NCBI RefSeq assembly: GCF_004765795.1
Contig: NZ_SBIV01000001.1
Coordinates: 620,001-684,000 of the forward strand
Direction of reading: 5' to 3'
Length of the DNA stretch: 64,000 nucleotides
Origin: Halorussus marinus
GTDB taxonomy: Archaea; Halobacteriota; Halobacteria; Halobacteriales; Haladaptataceae
Part shown: positions 43,147 through 51,806 of the stretch, piece after piece
Position numbering within the stretch: position 1 is the first letter of the stretch
Layout: each line of letters begins with the position of its first letter
Notes under the pieces: model-generated
The model's database searches: none
Seen by the model: only the letters and a program-made list of their open reading frames with translations
Told to the model about the DNA's origin: nothing
Made by a program: the position numbers and the translations under genes

Positions 43147-43961
43147 CAGTACTCCTCCGGATCGAGCTCCAAGACCAGTTCGCCACCTTTGAACGCCCGG
43201 ACCATCCCGTCGCTCTCCGAGAGCACGATCGCGGTCGCGTTCGTCTCGCGGGTGATCGAGCCGGCGGCCATGTGGCGAGCCCCCAGCCCCTTCGGGATGT
43301 CGACCCCCTCGGCGGAGGGTTCGAGGTACCGGTACGCCGAGACGATCTTGCCGGCGTCGGAGATGACGAACGCGCCGTCGAGCCGCGAGAACTCCTTGAG
43401 CATCACGTTCACGATGGGGTCGCCGACGTGGACGTGGGACTTCTCGAAGGGGTTGTAACTGAGCGGGCGGGACTTGTTCATCACCTTGCCGGCGTCGCCG
43501 ACCACGAACAGCGCGCCGACGGGCTTGCCCTTCTGGCCCTTCTTGCCGAGTTCGATCGCGACGTCGAACACGTCCCGGATGACCCCGGGCTCGGCCCGCG
43601 AGCCGGCGAACAGTTCGTAGACGCCCGACCGCATCGACTCGCTGACCCGCACGCGCGTGGCGGTGTCGGTGTTCTCCCCGAACATCGAGGTGGTGCAGAC
43701 GACCGCATCGCCGTCGTCGACGAGCCCCTCCTCCATCGCGCCCTCGACGCCGAAGGCGATCCGGTCCTCGACGCCGTCGAACTCAAGCGGGAGCTCGACG
43801 AAGGTGTCGGCCCCGACCGTGTTCTCCGGCGAGACGACCACGAGTTCCACGTCCGAATCGAGGTCGGCGAACCGATCGTAGTAAGAGCCGCTCGGCGAGA
43901 ACAGGAAAACGGCGTCCGCGTCGTCGACGATATCCCCCAAGAGTTCGCTCACGTCTGCCAT
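43146..43961 (-). CDS. dacZ: Diadenylate cyclase (DacZ type)
   Basis: Makes cyclic di-AMP from two ATP, 271 residues. The DAC domain has DGA at 195-197 (RLDGAFVISD) and the G-A-R-H-M-A-A segment with RHxxA at 229-233, both essential in known cyclases. An N-terminal domain of ~135 residues is of pyruvate-kinase-like type in archaeal homologues. c-di-AMP controls osmotic balance in haloarchaea. The ATG at 43959-43961 is preferred to an upstream in-frame one at ~43980, and a CAAACCTTTTCTCC promoter lies ~30 bases upstream on the minus strand. Confidence 0.92.
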   Translation of the reverse strand: MADVSELLGDIVDDADAVFLFSPSGSYYDRFADLDSDVELVVVSPENTVGADTFVELPLEFDGVEDRIAFGVEGAMEEGLVDDGDAVVCTTSMFGENTDTATRVRVSESMRSGVYELFAGSRAEPGVIRDVFDVAIELGKKGQKGKPVGALFVVGDAGKVMNKSRPLSYNPFEKSHVHVGDPIVNVMLKEFSRLDGAFVISDAGKIVSAYRYLEPSAEGVDIPKGLGARHMAAGSITRETNATAIVLSESDGMVRAFKGGELVLELDPEEY

Positions 43962-44103
43962 TACCCGAAACGACTCAGTCACCGGAGAAAAGGTTTGTGG
44001 GAGTATGTGTCAGTTGTGCGGCGATTGGGGGCCCCAAGAGTGCATCGTATGCGCTACCGCGACTGGTCTCCCCGACGTTCGATACGTGACAGCGCCCCGT
44101 CGC

Positions 44104-47100
44104 TCAGAACACGTCGAGATACTCCTCGACGACCTCGCGCTCGTCGTCGGTCAGATCGAACAGGTCGTAGACCGCGTCGTCGATTTGGGCTTCGAGATCT
44201 TCGATGTCGGTCTGTCGGACGTCCTCGCGGTCTGCTTCGAGTCGGTCGAGCAGTTCGACTACGCCGCCATCGGTGCGGGGAATCGGAATTGTCATTTCCT
44301 CGCCGCTCTTGACGTTCCGACCGTCCACGGCGTCGTGGACGTACTCGGCCCTTCGCTTTCGAGCCTCGCGATCTTCGGAGTACATCGCCGGGTCGTTGAT
44401 GGTATCCGATCGCCCGGCCTGCACGGTGAAATTCCCGTCTACGTCGCCCTGTACTTCGGCATCCACCGGATACCGGCGAGTCTGCCACTCGTAGGTGACG
44501 TAGTCGAGTTCGCCGTCGTAGTCGCCGAGGTAGGCTTCGGGGAAGCGGTCGGTCCTGCTGTCGAGGTCGATGGTATCAACTATCTCCTCGGCCTTCTCGC
44601 GCATCGTTCCGAAGACGCCAACGCTATCCTCGGTAGCACAAGGTATCGGATTCACATACTGCGCCCGATACTCATAGTACCCACCGGCCTTGACCGTCGA
44701 TATGTGTTTGAAGTAATACTCCAAAGCCTTGGAGTTTAGTTGACAGGCAATTACCTCTGTCAGCCCTTGCCAATCTTCACTCAGTAAGGCCGCATAGGCT
44801 GTCTTGAAGTACCACGTTCCTTCTTCGTCTAACATGAACGCGGGCTCATCTGTAATATGGGCAAAGACCGTCTTTGGACGCTCAAACCGTTCCAGATTTC
44901 GAGGATAAGCAAACTCCCACCAGTTCTCGCTATCTTCCCACCGGCCACCCTGTCTACTCCGCAATTCGTCTTCGTGAGCCTTGAAATACTTCCAAGTGAG
45001 AGGATATTCGTCGCGTAGGGTTTCTTTTGAGATTAGTTGGTCTTCCCGGCTTCCCTCACCTAAGGATGTGTATGGAAGGATGACGTGATTACCCGACCAC
45101 TCGCACCGCCAACGCTGAACGTCACTGCCACTTAGCCAAGGCCGTAAGAAGTCCGTTTCAATTTCGTATTCTTGTGTCCCTCCGCTGGGGATTACGGTCA
45201 CAGTGTCGCCCTCGTCGTTGGAACGAATCTGGTGAGCGTCCATTACTTCGACCACATAGACGCTATTTGACCCTGTTGTTGGACCCGGGAAGATCGCATC
45301 AGTAATATCCCGCATCCGATTGTCGCCCTCTTGCTCCATCTTGTCGAAGATTTCCTGTTCCTGAGGAGGCATCAGCGCCCAGTAATCAGTCCCGAGCTCA
45401 CGCTGGGGATAATCGAATACGTCGATAAGTTCATCAGTGTAACCGGGTTCATCTCGATGCTCACGTACTGATTCAATAACGTCCTCGTCTAACTCTCGGT
45501 CAGTGTTTTCATCTGTTTCTGCTCGAACCCGGACACATCTGATAGTGTTGTCATTACGTGTCTTTTTGTCAGGCTCGTCTTCCAATATTACGACAGCAGG
45601 ATAGTTCGTAGCGTCCTCAAATACTCCGGAGTCCCTGAAGTCGTAGATTTCCCGTATGAGTGAGTCTTCCAGGATAATTTCCCGGGTATTTTCCCCGTAG
45701 TCGGTAACCATGAACTGATTCGGAGTAATGAACCCAAGTTTCCCGCTTCCTTCTACCAACCAATCAAGCCCCCTTTCGTAAAACGGACAGTATAGGTCAA
45801 ATTGGCCTACTGCGGAGTCATATAGACTCTGAATTATTTCCTTTTGTTCGTCTCTGATATTTTGGATATTCACGTAGGGCGGATTCCCCACGACGTAGTC
45901 GTACTCCATGTAGTTCTTCACGACGAGCGCGAGCACGGTGTCCTCGAACATCTTGAACAAACGCCCGTCGTTGTGCTCTTCCTTGAGATACCGCACGTTC
46001 TCCAGCATGTCGTCGACGTACGGTGCGAAGAACTCCTCGACGCCAGAGTAGTCCTGTGAGGTGTGCTGATTGATGCGCTCTTCGAGCCCGCTTTTGTACT
46101 CCCAGTCGAAGTCGCCGCCGAACTCCTCGGCCAGCGCCATGTGGTCCTTGACGGTGTCCAAGACGCCTTGTAGCGCCGCGAAGTATTCCCCGAAGTTCCC
46201 CACGCCCGTCTCCAATTGGATGGTGTCGAACAGCGGCATCCGAACCCGGCGCACGAGGAAGCCGTCTTCCGTTTCGGGCGCTTCCTCCTCGTCCACCTCG
46301 ACTGGAAGCGGAACCGGGATTCGTACGTCCTGTTCGTCTTCGGTCATCGCATCGAATGTCATCTGGCGCGTCCCGTCGTCGCCCAGATCCGCGCCAGTCA
46401 GTTCCCGTTCGTTGCGGAGCGTGTCGGTCCGGTAGATCGGGAGCCGACGAAGCGTGAACTCCGGGTTCTGTCCTTTGGCCTCACGGTAGGCCGGGAGAAT
46501 CGCCACTACGAACCGGATCTGTGCCATCAGCACCGCGAACGGATGGATATCGAGCCCGACGATTCGCGGACGCGTACACAGATCACGTAAATGCTCTTCC
46601 CAGTCGGGGTCGTCCTCGTAGCGTTCCACGTCCTCGATGTATCGCTCGACTGCTTCGACGAGGAACGTACCGGACCCACACGACGGGTCGATAAGCCGTT
46701 CGTTCGAGACACCATGCTCGTACCCGACCCCGTCCATGATGTAGTCGATGACCGGCTGAGGAGTGTAGAACTCCCCGAGCGCTTTGCGCGTCTCAGGGTC
46801 GAAGTATCGCTGGTACAGATCACCGAGCAGGTCGCCCTGTACGTCCGAGAAGTCGAACCGGAGTACGTTGAAGAATACCTCGGCTACCGCTCGGCTGAAG
46901 CGGTCCCGCGTGGCCTCGCTTACGCGCTCTACACCACCCGTTTCCTTGGCCACGGCCTCGAACTGGTTCGGGCCCGATTCGTGCCCGCGAGAGAGCTGTT
47001 CGGCGTACCCATCGGTCCACCAAATGAAGATGTCGTCCTGAAACAGCCCTTCCACCAACTGGTCCTGCATATCATCGATGAGATTGTCCGCCGCGACGGG

Positions 47101-48006
47101 GAACGCATCGAGGTTGATGCTGTCGCCGAAGCCCTGCAACCCCCGGAAGTAGTCGTCCATCCCCTCGTATCCGGTCCCGGCGAAGAAGTCGTGGTCCTCG
47201 GTCGCCTTCGCCAGCAGGAGCCGAGCGAGGAGCGCGTGCCCGCTTTCCAGACAGAACATGAAGTCTCGAAGCGACTGTTTACCATCGATGAACGGCTCCC
47301 ACGACTTTGGTACCTCGTCCGGCTCGTCGGCGTACGTTGCTTCCCAGAAGTCGTACGCACCCTTAACGAACTTCGCTTCTTGTTCGTCCCGGAGTTCCTC
47401 CAAAAGGTCTAGCATCCCGACGACGAGGTTGGCAAACGGACTCCCTTCTTCGAGCCGAAAGGTATCGAAGAAGTGCTCCTGTCCGAGTTGGGCCTGATCG
47501 TGTAGCGGAATCGGATCGAGGGCCCCGAGAAATCTGTTAACGTCGTCGGGATCCGTTAGATCGAACGTTCGCTTTTGGAGCGCACTAGTGATGTCGCGGG
47601 CTTGGCTTTCGCTTACCGCGTCCAGCGAGACGACCACCATCGGACGGTCCTGCCCTCGACGATAGAGACGCAACTGCTCGCCGTTTGTCAGAACCCCGTA
47701 CTCGGCCCGAAGATGGTCCATGTAGTGGAACAACTGTGATTCGTGTGGCACGAGGTCACGGCCGGTGGTCTTGAATTCATAGACCGCAGTGACGGCTTCG
47801 TTGTTATCTAACGTGAGGTAATCCGGACGACGGTCGTCGGGGAGTGTGAATTCGCTTCTGAGATCAACCCCAGTTCCTTCGTAGTCGAGGGCGTCGTAGA
47901 AACCCCGTTCGAGGAACAGATTCTCCACGTCACGCTCGCTCATTTCCCCGTCAGTCTGTTTTGCGATCGCATGGAGGGCATCGTGGAGCCCGGAAGCGTC
48001 TGCCAT
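44104..48006 (-). CDS. Type IIG-like restriction-modification enzyme (nuclease-MTase-TRD fusion)
   Basis: A 1300-residue single-chain enzyme. Residues ~20-130 hold a PD-(D/E)xK nuclease: D62 (RPDYL) and E77-F-K79 (VYEFKTT), followed by QLFHYMDHL. A helical linker follows, then an Eco57I-type N6-adenine methyltransferase with EFYTP (412-416), motif I DPSCGSGTF (440-448) and motif IV NPPY (708-711). Residues ~715-1120 are the target-recognition region, including YFKHISTVKAGGYYEYRAQ. The C-terminus is a coiled acidic helix. It should cut and methylate the same site. The DNA coding for the recognition region is much more A/T-rich than the rest. No separate methylase or specificity gene is nearby. 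Confidence 0.88.
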   Translation of the reverse strand: MADASGLHDALHAIAKQTDGEMSERDVENLFLERGFYDALDYEGTGVDLRSEFTLPDDRRPDYLTLDNNEAVTAVYEFKTTGRDLVPHESQLFHYMDHLRAEYGVLTNGEQLRLYRRGQDRPMVVVSLDAVSESQARDITSALQKRTFDLTDPDDVNRFLGALDPIPLHDQAQLGQEHFFDTFRLEEGSPFANLVVGMLDLLEELRDEQEAKFVKGAYDFWEATYADEPDEVPKSWEPFIDGKQSLRDFMFCLESGHALLARLLLAKATEDHDFFAGTGYEGMDDYFRGLQGFGDSINLDAFPVAADNLIDDMQDQLVEGLFQDDIFIWWTDGYAEQLSRGHESGPNQFEAVAKETGGVERVSEATRDRFSRAVAEVFFNVLRFDFSDVQGDLLGDLYQRYFDPETRKALGEFYTPQPVIDYIMDGVGYEHGVSNERLIDPSCGSGTFLVEAVERYIEDVERYEDDPDWEEHLRDLCTRPRIVGLDIHPFAVLMAQIRFVVAILPAYREAKGQNPEFTLRRLPIYRTDTLRNERELTGADLGDDGTRQMTFDAMTEDEQDVRIPVPLPVEVDEEEAPETEDGFLVRRVRMPLFDTIQLETGVGNFGEYFAALQGVLDTVKDHMALAEEFGGDFDWEYKSGLEERINQHTSQDYSGVEEFFAPYVDDMLENVRYLKEEHNDGRLFKMFEDTVLALVVKNYMEYDYVVGNPPYVNIQNIRDEQKEIIQSLYDSAVGQFDLYCPFYERGLDWLVEGSGKLGFITPNQFMVTDYGENTREIILEDSLIREIYDFRDSGVFEDATNYPAVVILEDEPDKKTRNDNTIRCVRVRAETDENTDRELDEDVIESVREHRDEPGYTDELIDVFDYPQRELGTDYWALMPPQEQEIFDKMEQEGDNRMRDITDAIFPGPTTGSNSVYVVEVMDAHQIRSNDEGDTVTVIPSGGTQEYEIETDFLRPWLSGSDVQRWRCEWSGNHVILPYTSLGEGSREDQLISKETLRDEYPLTWKYFKAHEDELRSRQGGRWEDSENWWEFAYPRNLERFERPKTVFAHITDEPAFMLDEEGTWYFKTAYAALLSEDWQGLTEVIACQLNSKALEYYFKHISTVKAGGYYEYRAQYVNPIPCATEDSVGVFGTMREKAEEIVDTIDLDSRTDRFPEAYLGDYDGELDYVTYEWQTRRYPVDAEVQGDVDGNFTVQAGRSDTINDPAMYSEDREARKRRAEYVHDAVDGRNVKSGEEMTIPIPRTDGGVVELLDRLEADREDVRQTDIEDLEAQIDDAVYDLFDLTDDEREVVEEYLDVF

Positions 48007-48030
48007 TACTCCGTTCCACTCAACTGGTCT

Positions 48031-48039
48031 TCAAAAAGG
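48031..48039 (-). promoter_or_regulatory. TATA-like box of the restriction-modification gene
   Basis: On the minus strand CCTTTTTGA lies 25-33 bases before the ATG at 48004-48006, the position expected for a leaderless transcript. The whole 48010-48070 stretch is A/T-richer than the genome average here. Confidence 0.5.
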
Positions 48040-48078
48040 TACTCGAAAGAGAAGACACAGGCACAAATATTTCGAGTC

Positions 48079-48291
48079 GGACCCGATTCGAAGCACAATG
48101 TTCGCTCGGAATTATCAGTCAGACTCGCATGGCTCTTACCTTATCGCGAGGCCTCTATCAACCGAACTGTTGGAGAAGCATCCCCAGGACCGGATTCGAA
48201 CCGGAGCGAGACGGTCGACCTCGCAAGGTTCGAATCGGTCCTGCTCTTCGCTCACTGCGTTCGTTCATGCGCGGGACCGGATTCGAACCGG
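48079..48291. repeat. Multiple copies of the tRNA-Leu T-arm sequence
   Basis: The 18-mer GGACCGGATTCGAACCGG at 48274-48291 inside the tRNA gene recurs exactly at 48187-48204. A third copy is inverted (GGTTCGAATCGGTCC at 48227-48241, one base shorter), and a fourth is a 14-base near-match (GGACCCGATTCGAA at 48079-48092, one mismatch). The inverted pair can fold into a ~17-bp hairpin. Such duplicates arise when elements integrate into the 3' half of a tRNA gene, leaving attachment-site remnants. Confidence 0.7.
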
Positions 48292-48352
48292 CGGACCCCT
48301 ACGGGATAGCGTCCTAAGCGCTACGCCGTTGGCCTGGCTTGGCAACCCGCGC
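48268..48352 (-). tRNA. tRNA-Leu (anticodon UAG)
   Basis: Read on the minus strand, the 85-base gene starts GCGCGGG and its 3' strand CCCGCGC pairs perfectly over seven positions, followed by discriminator A. The anticodon stem UAGCG/CGCUA encloses the loop CUUAGGA, giving anticodon UAG, which reads CUA leucine codons. The variable arm is long (about 13-14 bases), as required for leucine tRNA. The T-arm GCCGG-UUCGAAU-CCGGU is canonical. No intron is seen and no CCA is encoded. Confidence 0.93.
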
Positions 48353-48407
48353 TCGACTCACGCTACCCGCGAGGGAGACAAGAAGGTGTCGTTCTCTGCG
48401 AGCGTTT

Positions 48408-48758
48408 ATGTGGGACCGCGCGCTACCCCCGCCCGTGTATCGAGCGCGCGATCACGTCGAAAACGAGCGGTGGCTCGCGGAGCTCCAGCAGATAGCCGAC
48501 CGGCTCGACCTCGAAACGGCCGCCCGGTCGCGGGCGACCGACCTCTACCTCTCGACGGTCACCGACTGGGACGACGACGCCGACGAGGCGTCCAAGCGGG
48601 CGGTCCTCGCGGCCAGCCTCTACGCCGGCTCGCTCATCGAGAGCGACCAGCGCTCACAGAGCGCGGTCGCCGACGCCGCGGGGGTGTCCCGACTCACCGT
48701 CCAACAGCGCTGGAAGGACCTGCTCGAACGGGCGGGGCTCGAACCGCCGTCGTGGTAG
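48408..48758 (+). CDS. TFB-like protein (C-terminal cyclin fold only)
   Basis: A 116-residue protein resembling the second cyclin repeat of archaeal transcription factor B: KRAVLAASLYAGSLIESDQRSQSAVADAAGVSRLTVQQRWKDL is divided between the helices that contact BRE DNA. The zinc ribbon and first cyclin repeat of real TFB are absent, so it cannot replace TFB; it may act as a DNA-binding regulator or a competitor. The ATG at 48408 lies 56 bases downstream of the tRNA-Leu gene, divergent from it. Confidence 0.8.
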   Translation: MWDRALPPPVYRARDHVENERWLAELQQIADRLDLETAARSRATDLYLSTVTDWDDDADEASKRAVLAASLYAGSLIESDQRSQSAVADAAGVSRLTVQQRWKDLLERAGLEPPSW

Positions 48759-48813
48759 GTCCCAGCGGCGCCCGGCGCTCGCACCCCGACGACTCGTCCG
48801 CCCGGTCGGACGC

Positions 48814-49302
48814 TCACTGCTCGGCGGCCCGGCCGTCGCGGTCGGGCGTGACGTTGCCGCGTTCGTCGATCTCGCCGTTGACGATGCGGGTGCTCGAGAT
48901 GATGTCGCCGTCCTCGGCGCGGACGTGGGGGACCACTTCTACTTCGAGGGGCGCTCGGCCCAGTTCCGTCCGTCGGTCGTTGATGCGGGCCGCGCCGTCG
49001 GTCGTCTCGGGCGAGACGATCAGCACGTCGAACTGCGGCTCGGTGGCGATGCCCGTGGGTTCGGTGAGCTCGCGGATCTCGAACTCCCGGTCGTACTCGT
49101 CGGCGAACGACGCGAGCTCGGTTTCGAGGTCGCGGCGGCGCTCGTCGAACGAGCGGACGTACCGATCCTCGTGGCGGGTCTTCGGCGCGAGTTCGTCGCT
49201 CGTCAGTCCGACCGTCACGTCCCCGAGTTCGAACGCGCGCTCGAACAGCGCGCGGTGGCCGTCGTGGACCGGGTCGAAGGTCCCGCCCAGGGCAACCTCC
49301 AT
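48814..49302 (-). CDS. coaD: Phosphopantetheine adenylyltransferase
   Basis: Transfers AMP to 4'-phosphopantetheine in coenzyme A synthesis, 162 residues. The nucleotidyl-transferase motif GGTFDPVHDGH is at the N-terminus and the ISSTRI motif near residue 140 completes the ATP site. It is the archaeal-type enzyme. The tail after residue 145 is charged and variable. It is convergent with the TFB-like gene. Confidence 0.92.
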   Translation of the reverse strand: MEVALGGTFDPVHDGHRALFERAFELGDVTVGLTSDELAPKTRHEDRYVRSFDERRRDLETELASFADEYDREFEIRELTEPTGIATEPQFDVLIVSPETTDGAARINDRRTELGRAPLEVEVVPHVRAEDGDIISSTRIVNGEIDERGNVTPDRDGRAAEQ

Positions 49303-49352
49303 ACCCCGGCGAAGGGCACCCCGCGGCTTAGTGCCTTCGGAACCGCGTCACT

Positions 49353-49961
49353 TCACGACTCGTCGTCGGGGTCGCCGTCCTCGACTTCGATGCTCACCGG
49401 CTCGGTCGTCTCGGCGGTCCCCTCTCCGCGTTCGAGGTGGTCGTCGAGGTTGAACACGGTGTTGAGCTCGTCTTGGACCTGTCCGACGACGCCCGAGACG
49501 AGTTCGCTCGGGGCGATGGCGGTGTACTCGTAGGGGTTGTTGCCCGCGCCTTCGCTCTCGCGTTTGCGACGCTCGACTTTCTCCTCGGCGTGGAGCTCCG
49601 CGAGCGACTCCCGGACGGTGCTCGGGTAGAGGCCGGTCCCCTCTGCGATCTCCTCGCTCGTGCTGTGGGGGTGCTGGCGGAGGTAGACGTATATCCGGGC
49701 GCGCGTGTCGGTGTCGAGCACCCACGAAAGCAGGTCGACGATGCCCTGATCGAACTGATCGACCGCCCTGTCGGCCTCCTCTTCGAGGCGCTCGCGGCCC
49801 TTGTTCAGTCGCTCGCGGCCCTCTTCGGCGGGAGTCTCTTGGTCGACCGGGATCGACTCGCCGGGGTCCCGTTCGTCGTCGACCGTCCCGTCCTCGACGC
49901 CGTCGACCGTCTCGTCGACACCGTCGTCTCCGTCTGCGTCGTCTGAATTCTCTCCGGACAT
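49353..49961 (-). CDS. Winged-helix regulator with an acidic N-terminal tail
   Basis: A 202-residue protein. The first ~60 residues are very acidic and probably disordered (Asp/Glu/Gly). Residues ~70-145 form a winged helix (VLDTDTRARIYVYLRQHP, EEIAEGTGLYPSTVRESLAEL) of the MarR/ArsR-like type, followed by a beta-wing and a dimerisation segment. The acidic tail may compete with DNA or contact partners. It lies between coaD and gshA on the same strand; its target is unknown. Confidence 0.8.
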   Translation of the reverse strand: MSGENSDDADGDDGVDETVDGVEDGTVDDERDPGESIPVDQETPAEEGRERLNKGRERLEEEADRAVDQFDQGIVDLLSWVLDTDTRARIYVYLRQHPHSTSEEIAEGTGLYPSTVRESLAELHAEEKVERRKRESEGAGNNPYEYTAIAPSELVSGVVGQVQDELNTVFNLDDHLERGEGTAETTEPVSIEVEDGDPDDES

Positions 49962-50030
49962 GTCCTTTCTACGAGGACAAAAGTCGCCACCGGGTAAAAG
50001 CCTTGCTTACGTGGCGATCCCCGACCACAG

Positions 50031-51107
50031 CTACTCGACGATCAGCGACTCGTAGAGCGCCTCGACGCCGTCCTCCTCGCTGATCCGGCGCTGGCTGGCC
50101 GCGCCGCTCTCGGCGTCGTACACGTCTCGGATCCCTGATACGCCGAGCCGATCGCACTCCCGATCGACCGCCTCCCCGAGATCGATCTCGCCGTCGCGGT
50201 CGCGGTCGACGAACGACGCCGCGTGTCCGTACCGCATGGCGCGCCACTTGTTCTCGTCGAGGAGCTCTCGGCGGTGGCGATACCCCGTCTCGCCGTCCTC
50301 GTAGCGCTCGGCCAGTTCGGTCACCAGCGCGTGGACGTACTCGACGAACGCCAACACGACCTCCGGGTCGGCCTGCCCGTCGGGCGTCCTGACTTCGACC
50401 GTGCCGTGGCCGGTGTGAGGACGCACGTCGTACCAGAGTTCGCCCCGATCGTTGATCGACCCCGTCTCGACCATCGTCTCCTCGAACGACGCAAACGCCT
50501 CGTAGGAGTCGAACGTCGTCGGCATCCCGGTGTTCGGGAGTGCCTCGAAGATCTTCGCGCGGGCCGACTGGAGCCCGGTGTCGTAGCCGTTCCAGTACGG
50601 CGAGTTCGCCGACAGCGCGAGCATCACCGGGAGGTACCACCGCACCTCGTTGGCGACCCACACCGCCTTCTCGGGGTCGTCGACGCCGACGTGGACGTGC
50701 AGTCCTGCGGTCGTGTTCCGGTGCTGTGGGTACTGGATCCGATCGAGCTGGGCGCGATACCGGGGCTTCTCGGCGTGTTCGAGCTCCCGCCACAGTGCGC
50801 CCGGGTGGAGCCCGGCGGCCGCGATGCGGTACCCCGCGGCCTCGGCGTGGTTGACCAGCGCCGATCGGACCGCGAGCACCCGGTCGCGGGCCTCGCTCAC
50901 CCGGTCGATCCTCGGCGTCTGGGTCTCGATCACGCACTTGAAAAGCTCGTGGTCGAGGCGTCCGTCGAGTATCTCGGGCGGGTCGCGCTCGTAGACGAGT
51001 TCGTCGGTCCCCGCGGTCGGCCGGCCCCGGCCGTCCACGACGAAGAACTCCTCCTCGACGCCCAGCGTGCCCATCTCCGTGAAGTTCGAAGCCGAACCCG
51101 AGTCCAT
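50031..51107 (-). CDS. gshA: Glutamate-cysteine ligase
   Basis: Makes gamma-glutamylcysteine, the main low-molecular-weight thiol of haloarchaea, 358 residues. The N-terminal [11 protein letters not shown] is the family's metal/ATP signature, and [11 protein letters not shown] plus RTPDGQ are conserved substrate/ATP elements (YbdK/GCS2-type). No glutathione synthetase is nearby. The ATG at 51105-51107 is preceded on the minus strand by an AT-rich CTATTTATACCGC, a good leaderless promoter. Confidence 0.93.
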   Translation of the reverse strand: MDSGSASNFTEMGTLGVEEEFFVVDGRGRPTAGTDELVYERDPPEILDGRLDHELFKCVIETQTPRIDRVSEARDRVLAVRSALVNHAEAAGYRIAAAGLHPGALWRELEHAEKPRYRAQLDRIQYPQHRNTTAGLHVHVGVDDPEKAVWVANEVRWYLPVMLALSANSPYWNGYDTGLQSARAKIFEALPNTGMPTTFDSYEAFASFEETMVETGSINDRGELWYDVRPHTGHGTVEVRTPDGQADPEVVLAFVEYVHALVTELAERYEDGETGYRHRRELLDENKWRAMRYGHAASFVDRDRDGEIDLGEAVDRECDRLGVSGIRDVYDAESGAASQRRISEEDGVEALYESLIVE

Positions 51108-51170
51108 TTTTCGAGCTTTCGTAACCCGCGGTATAAATAGTTCCGAACCCGGCAGGGTCGGTCGCGAGCC

Positions 51171-51806
51171 CTACCGCGGCCGGGCGACCACGCCGAGGTG
51201 GTCCTCGTGGTACGGTTCAAGGCGCTCGGTCGCCACCACCTCGTAGGTCGGTTCGAGCGCCGCCAGCGCGTCCTCGAACACCGCCGCCGGCTCTCGGGTC
51301 ACGTCCTCGCTCCGGGCCTTGATCGCGGCCACCAGTCGGCCGTCGTCCGCGAGAAACCGCGCGTTCTCGACCGCGACGCGGGCCTGTCCGCGAGTCGCGA
51401 CGTCCTGGACCACCACGTCGACGTCGGACTCGACGACGTGGGCGTACGTCTCGGGCTTTCGGGCGTCTTTCAGGAGCGGGAACAGGTTCCGGCGGTCCTC
51501 GGCGACCCCCACGAGGTCCCGGACGGGCCGGGGCGCAAACTCCACCGCGTAGGTCGGGGCGGCGAAGTCCGCGACGTGACTCACCGTCGTCCCGCTGGCC
51601 GCCCCCAGATAGAGGACGGTGTCCCCGCCCGCCAGCCCGGCGTCCATCCCGAGTTCGACCATCGCGCCGAGCTTCGATCGCCCGGCGTCCCAGAGGCGCC
51701 ACCCCTCGTCGGTCGGCTCGCCGTACACCGGCTCGCCCCGTGTCGCGAGCCGCGACTCCCCGTCGAACGACCGGCGCTCGACGCCGGTCGGGAGATCCTC
51801 GCTCAT
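51171..51806 (-). CDS. flpA: Fibrillarin-like rRNA/tRNA 2'-O-methyltransferase
   Basis: Catalytic subunit of box C/D RNPs, which methylate ribose 2'-OH of rRNA and tRNA under guide-RNA control, 211 residues. The SAM-binding motif TVLYLGAASGTTVSHVAD is clear, and DVVVQDVA and VAAIKARSED follow. Its start overlaps the nop5 stop by four bases (ATGA), giving a coupled nop5-flpA operon, the usual archaeal arrangement. Confidence 0.94.
   Translation of the reverse strand: MSEDLPTGVERRSFDGESRLATRGEPVYGEPTDEGWRLWDAGRSKLGAMVELGMDAGLAGGDTVLYLGAASGTTVSHVADFAAPTYAVEFAPRPVRDLVGVAEDRRNLFPLLKDARKPETYAHVVESDVDVVVQDVATRGQARVAVENARFLADDGRLVAAIKARSEDVTREPAAVFEDALAALEPTYEVVATERLEPYHEDHLGVVARPR

Noticed and set aside
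44104-48006. Reading the large gene as a BREX PglX methylase
   Set aside because: It has an N-terminal PD-ExK nuclease and no BREX genes nearby; a single-chain type IIG-like enzyme fits better.
48098-49453. A 451-codon open frame on the plus strand running through the tRNA-Leu gene and the TFB-like gene
   Set aside because: It translates the tRNA antisense and lies in the wrong frame over the TFB-like gene; phrases such as DRIRTGGP are the usual artefact of translating the complement of a tRNA T-arm.
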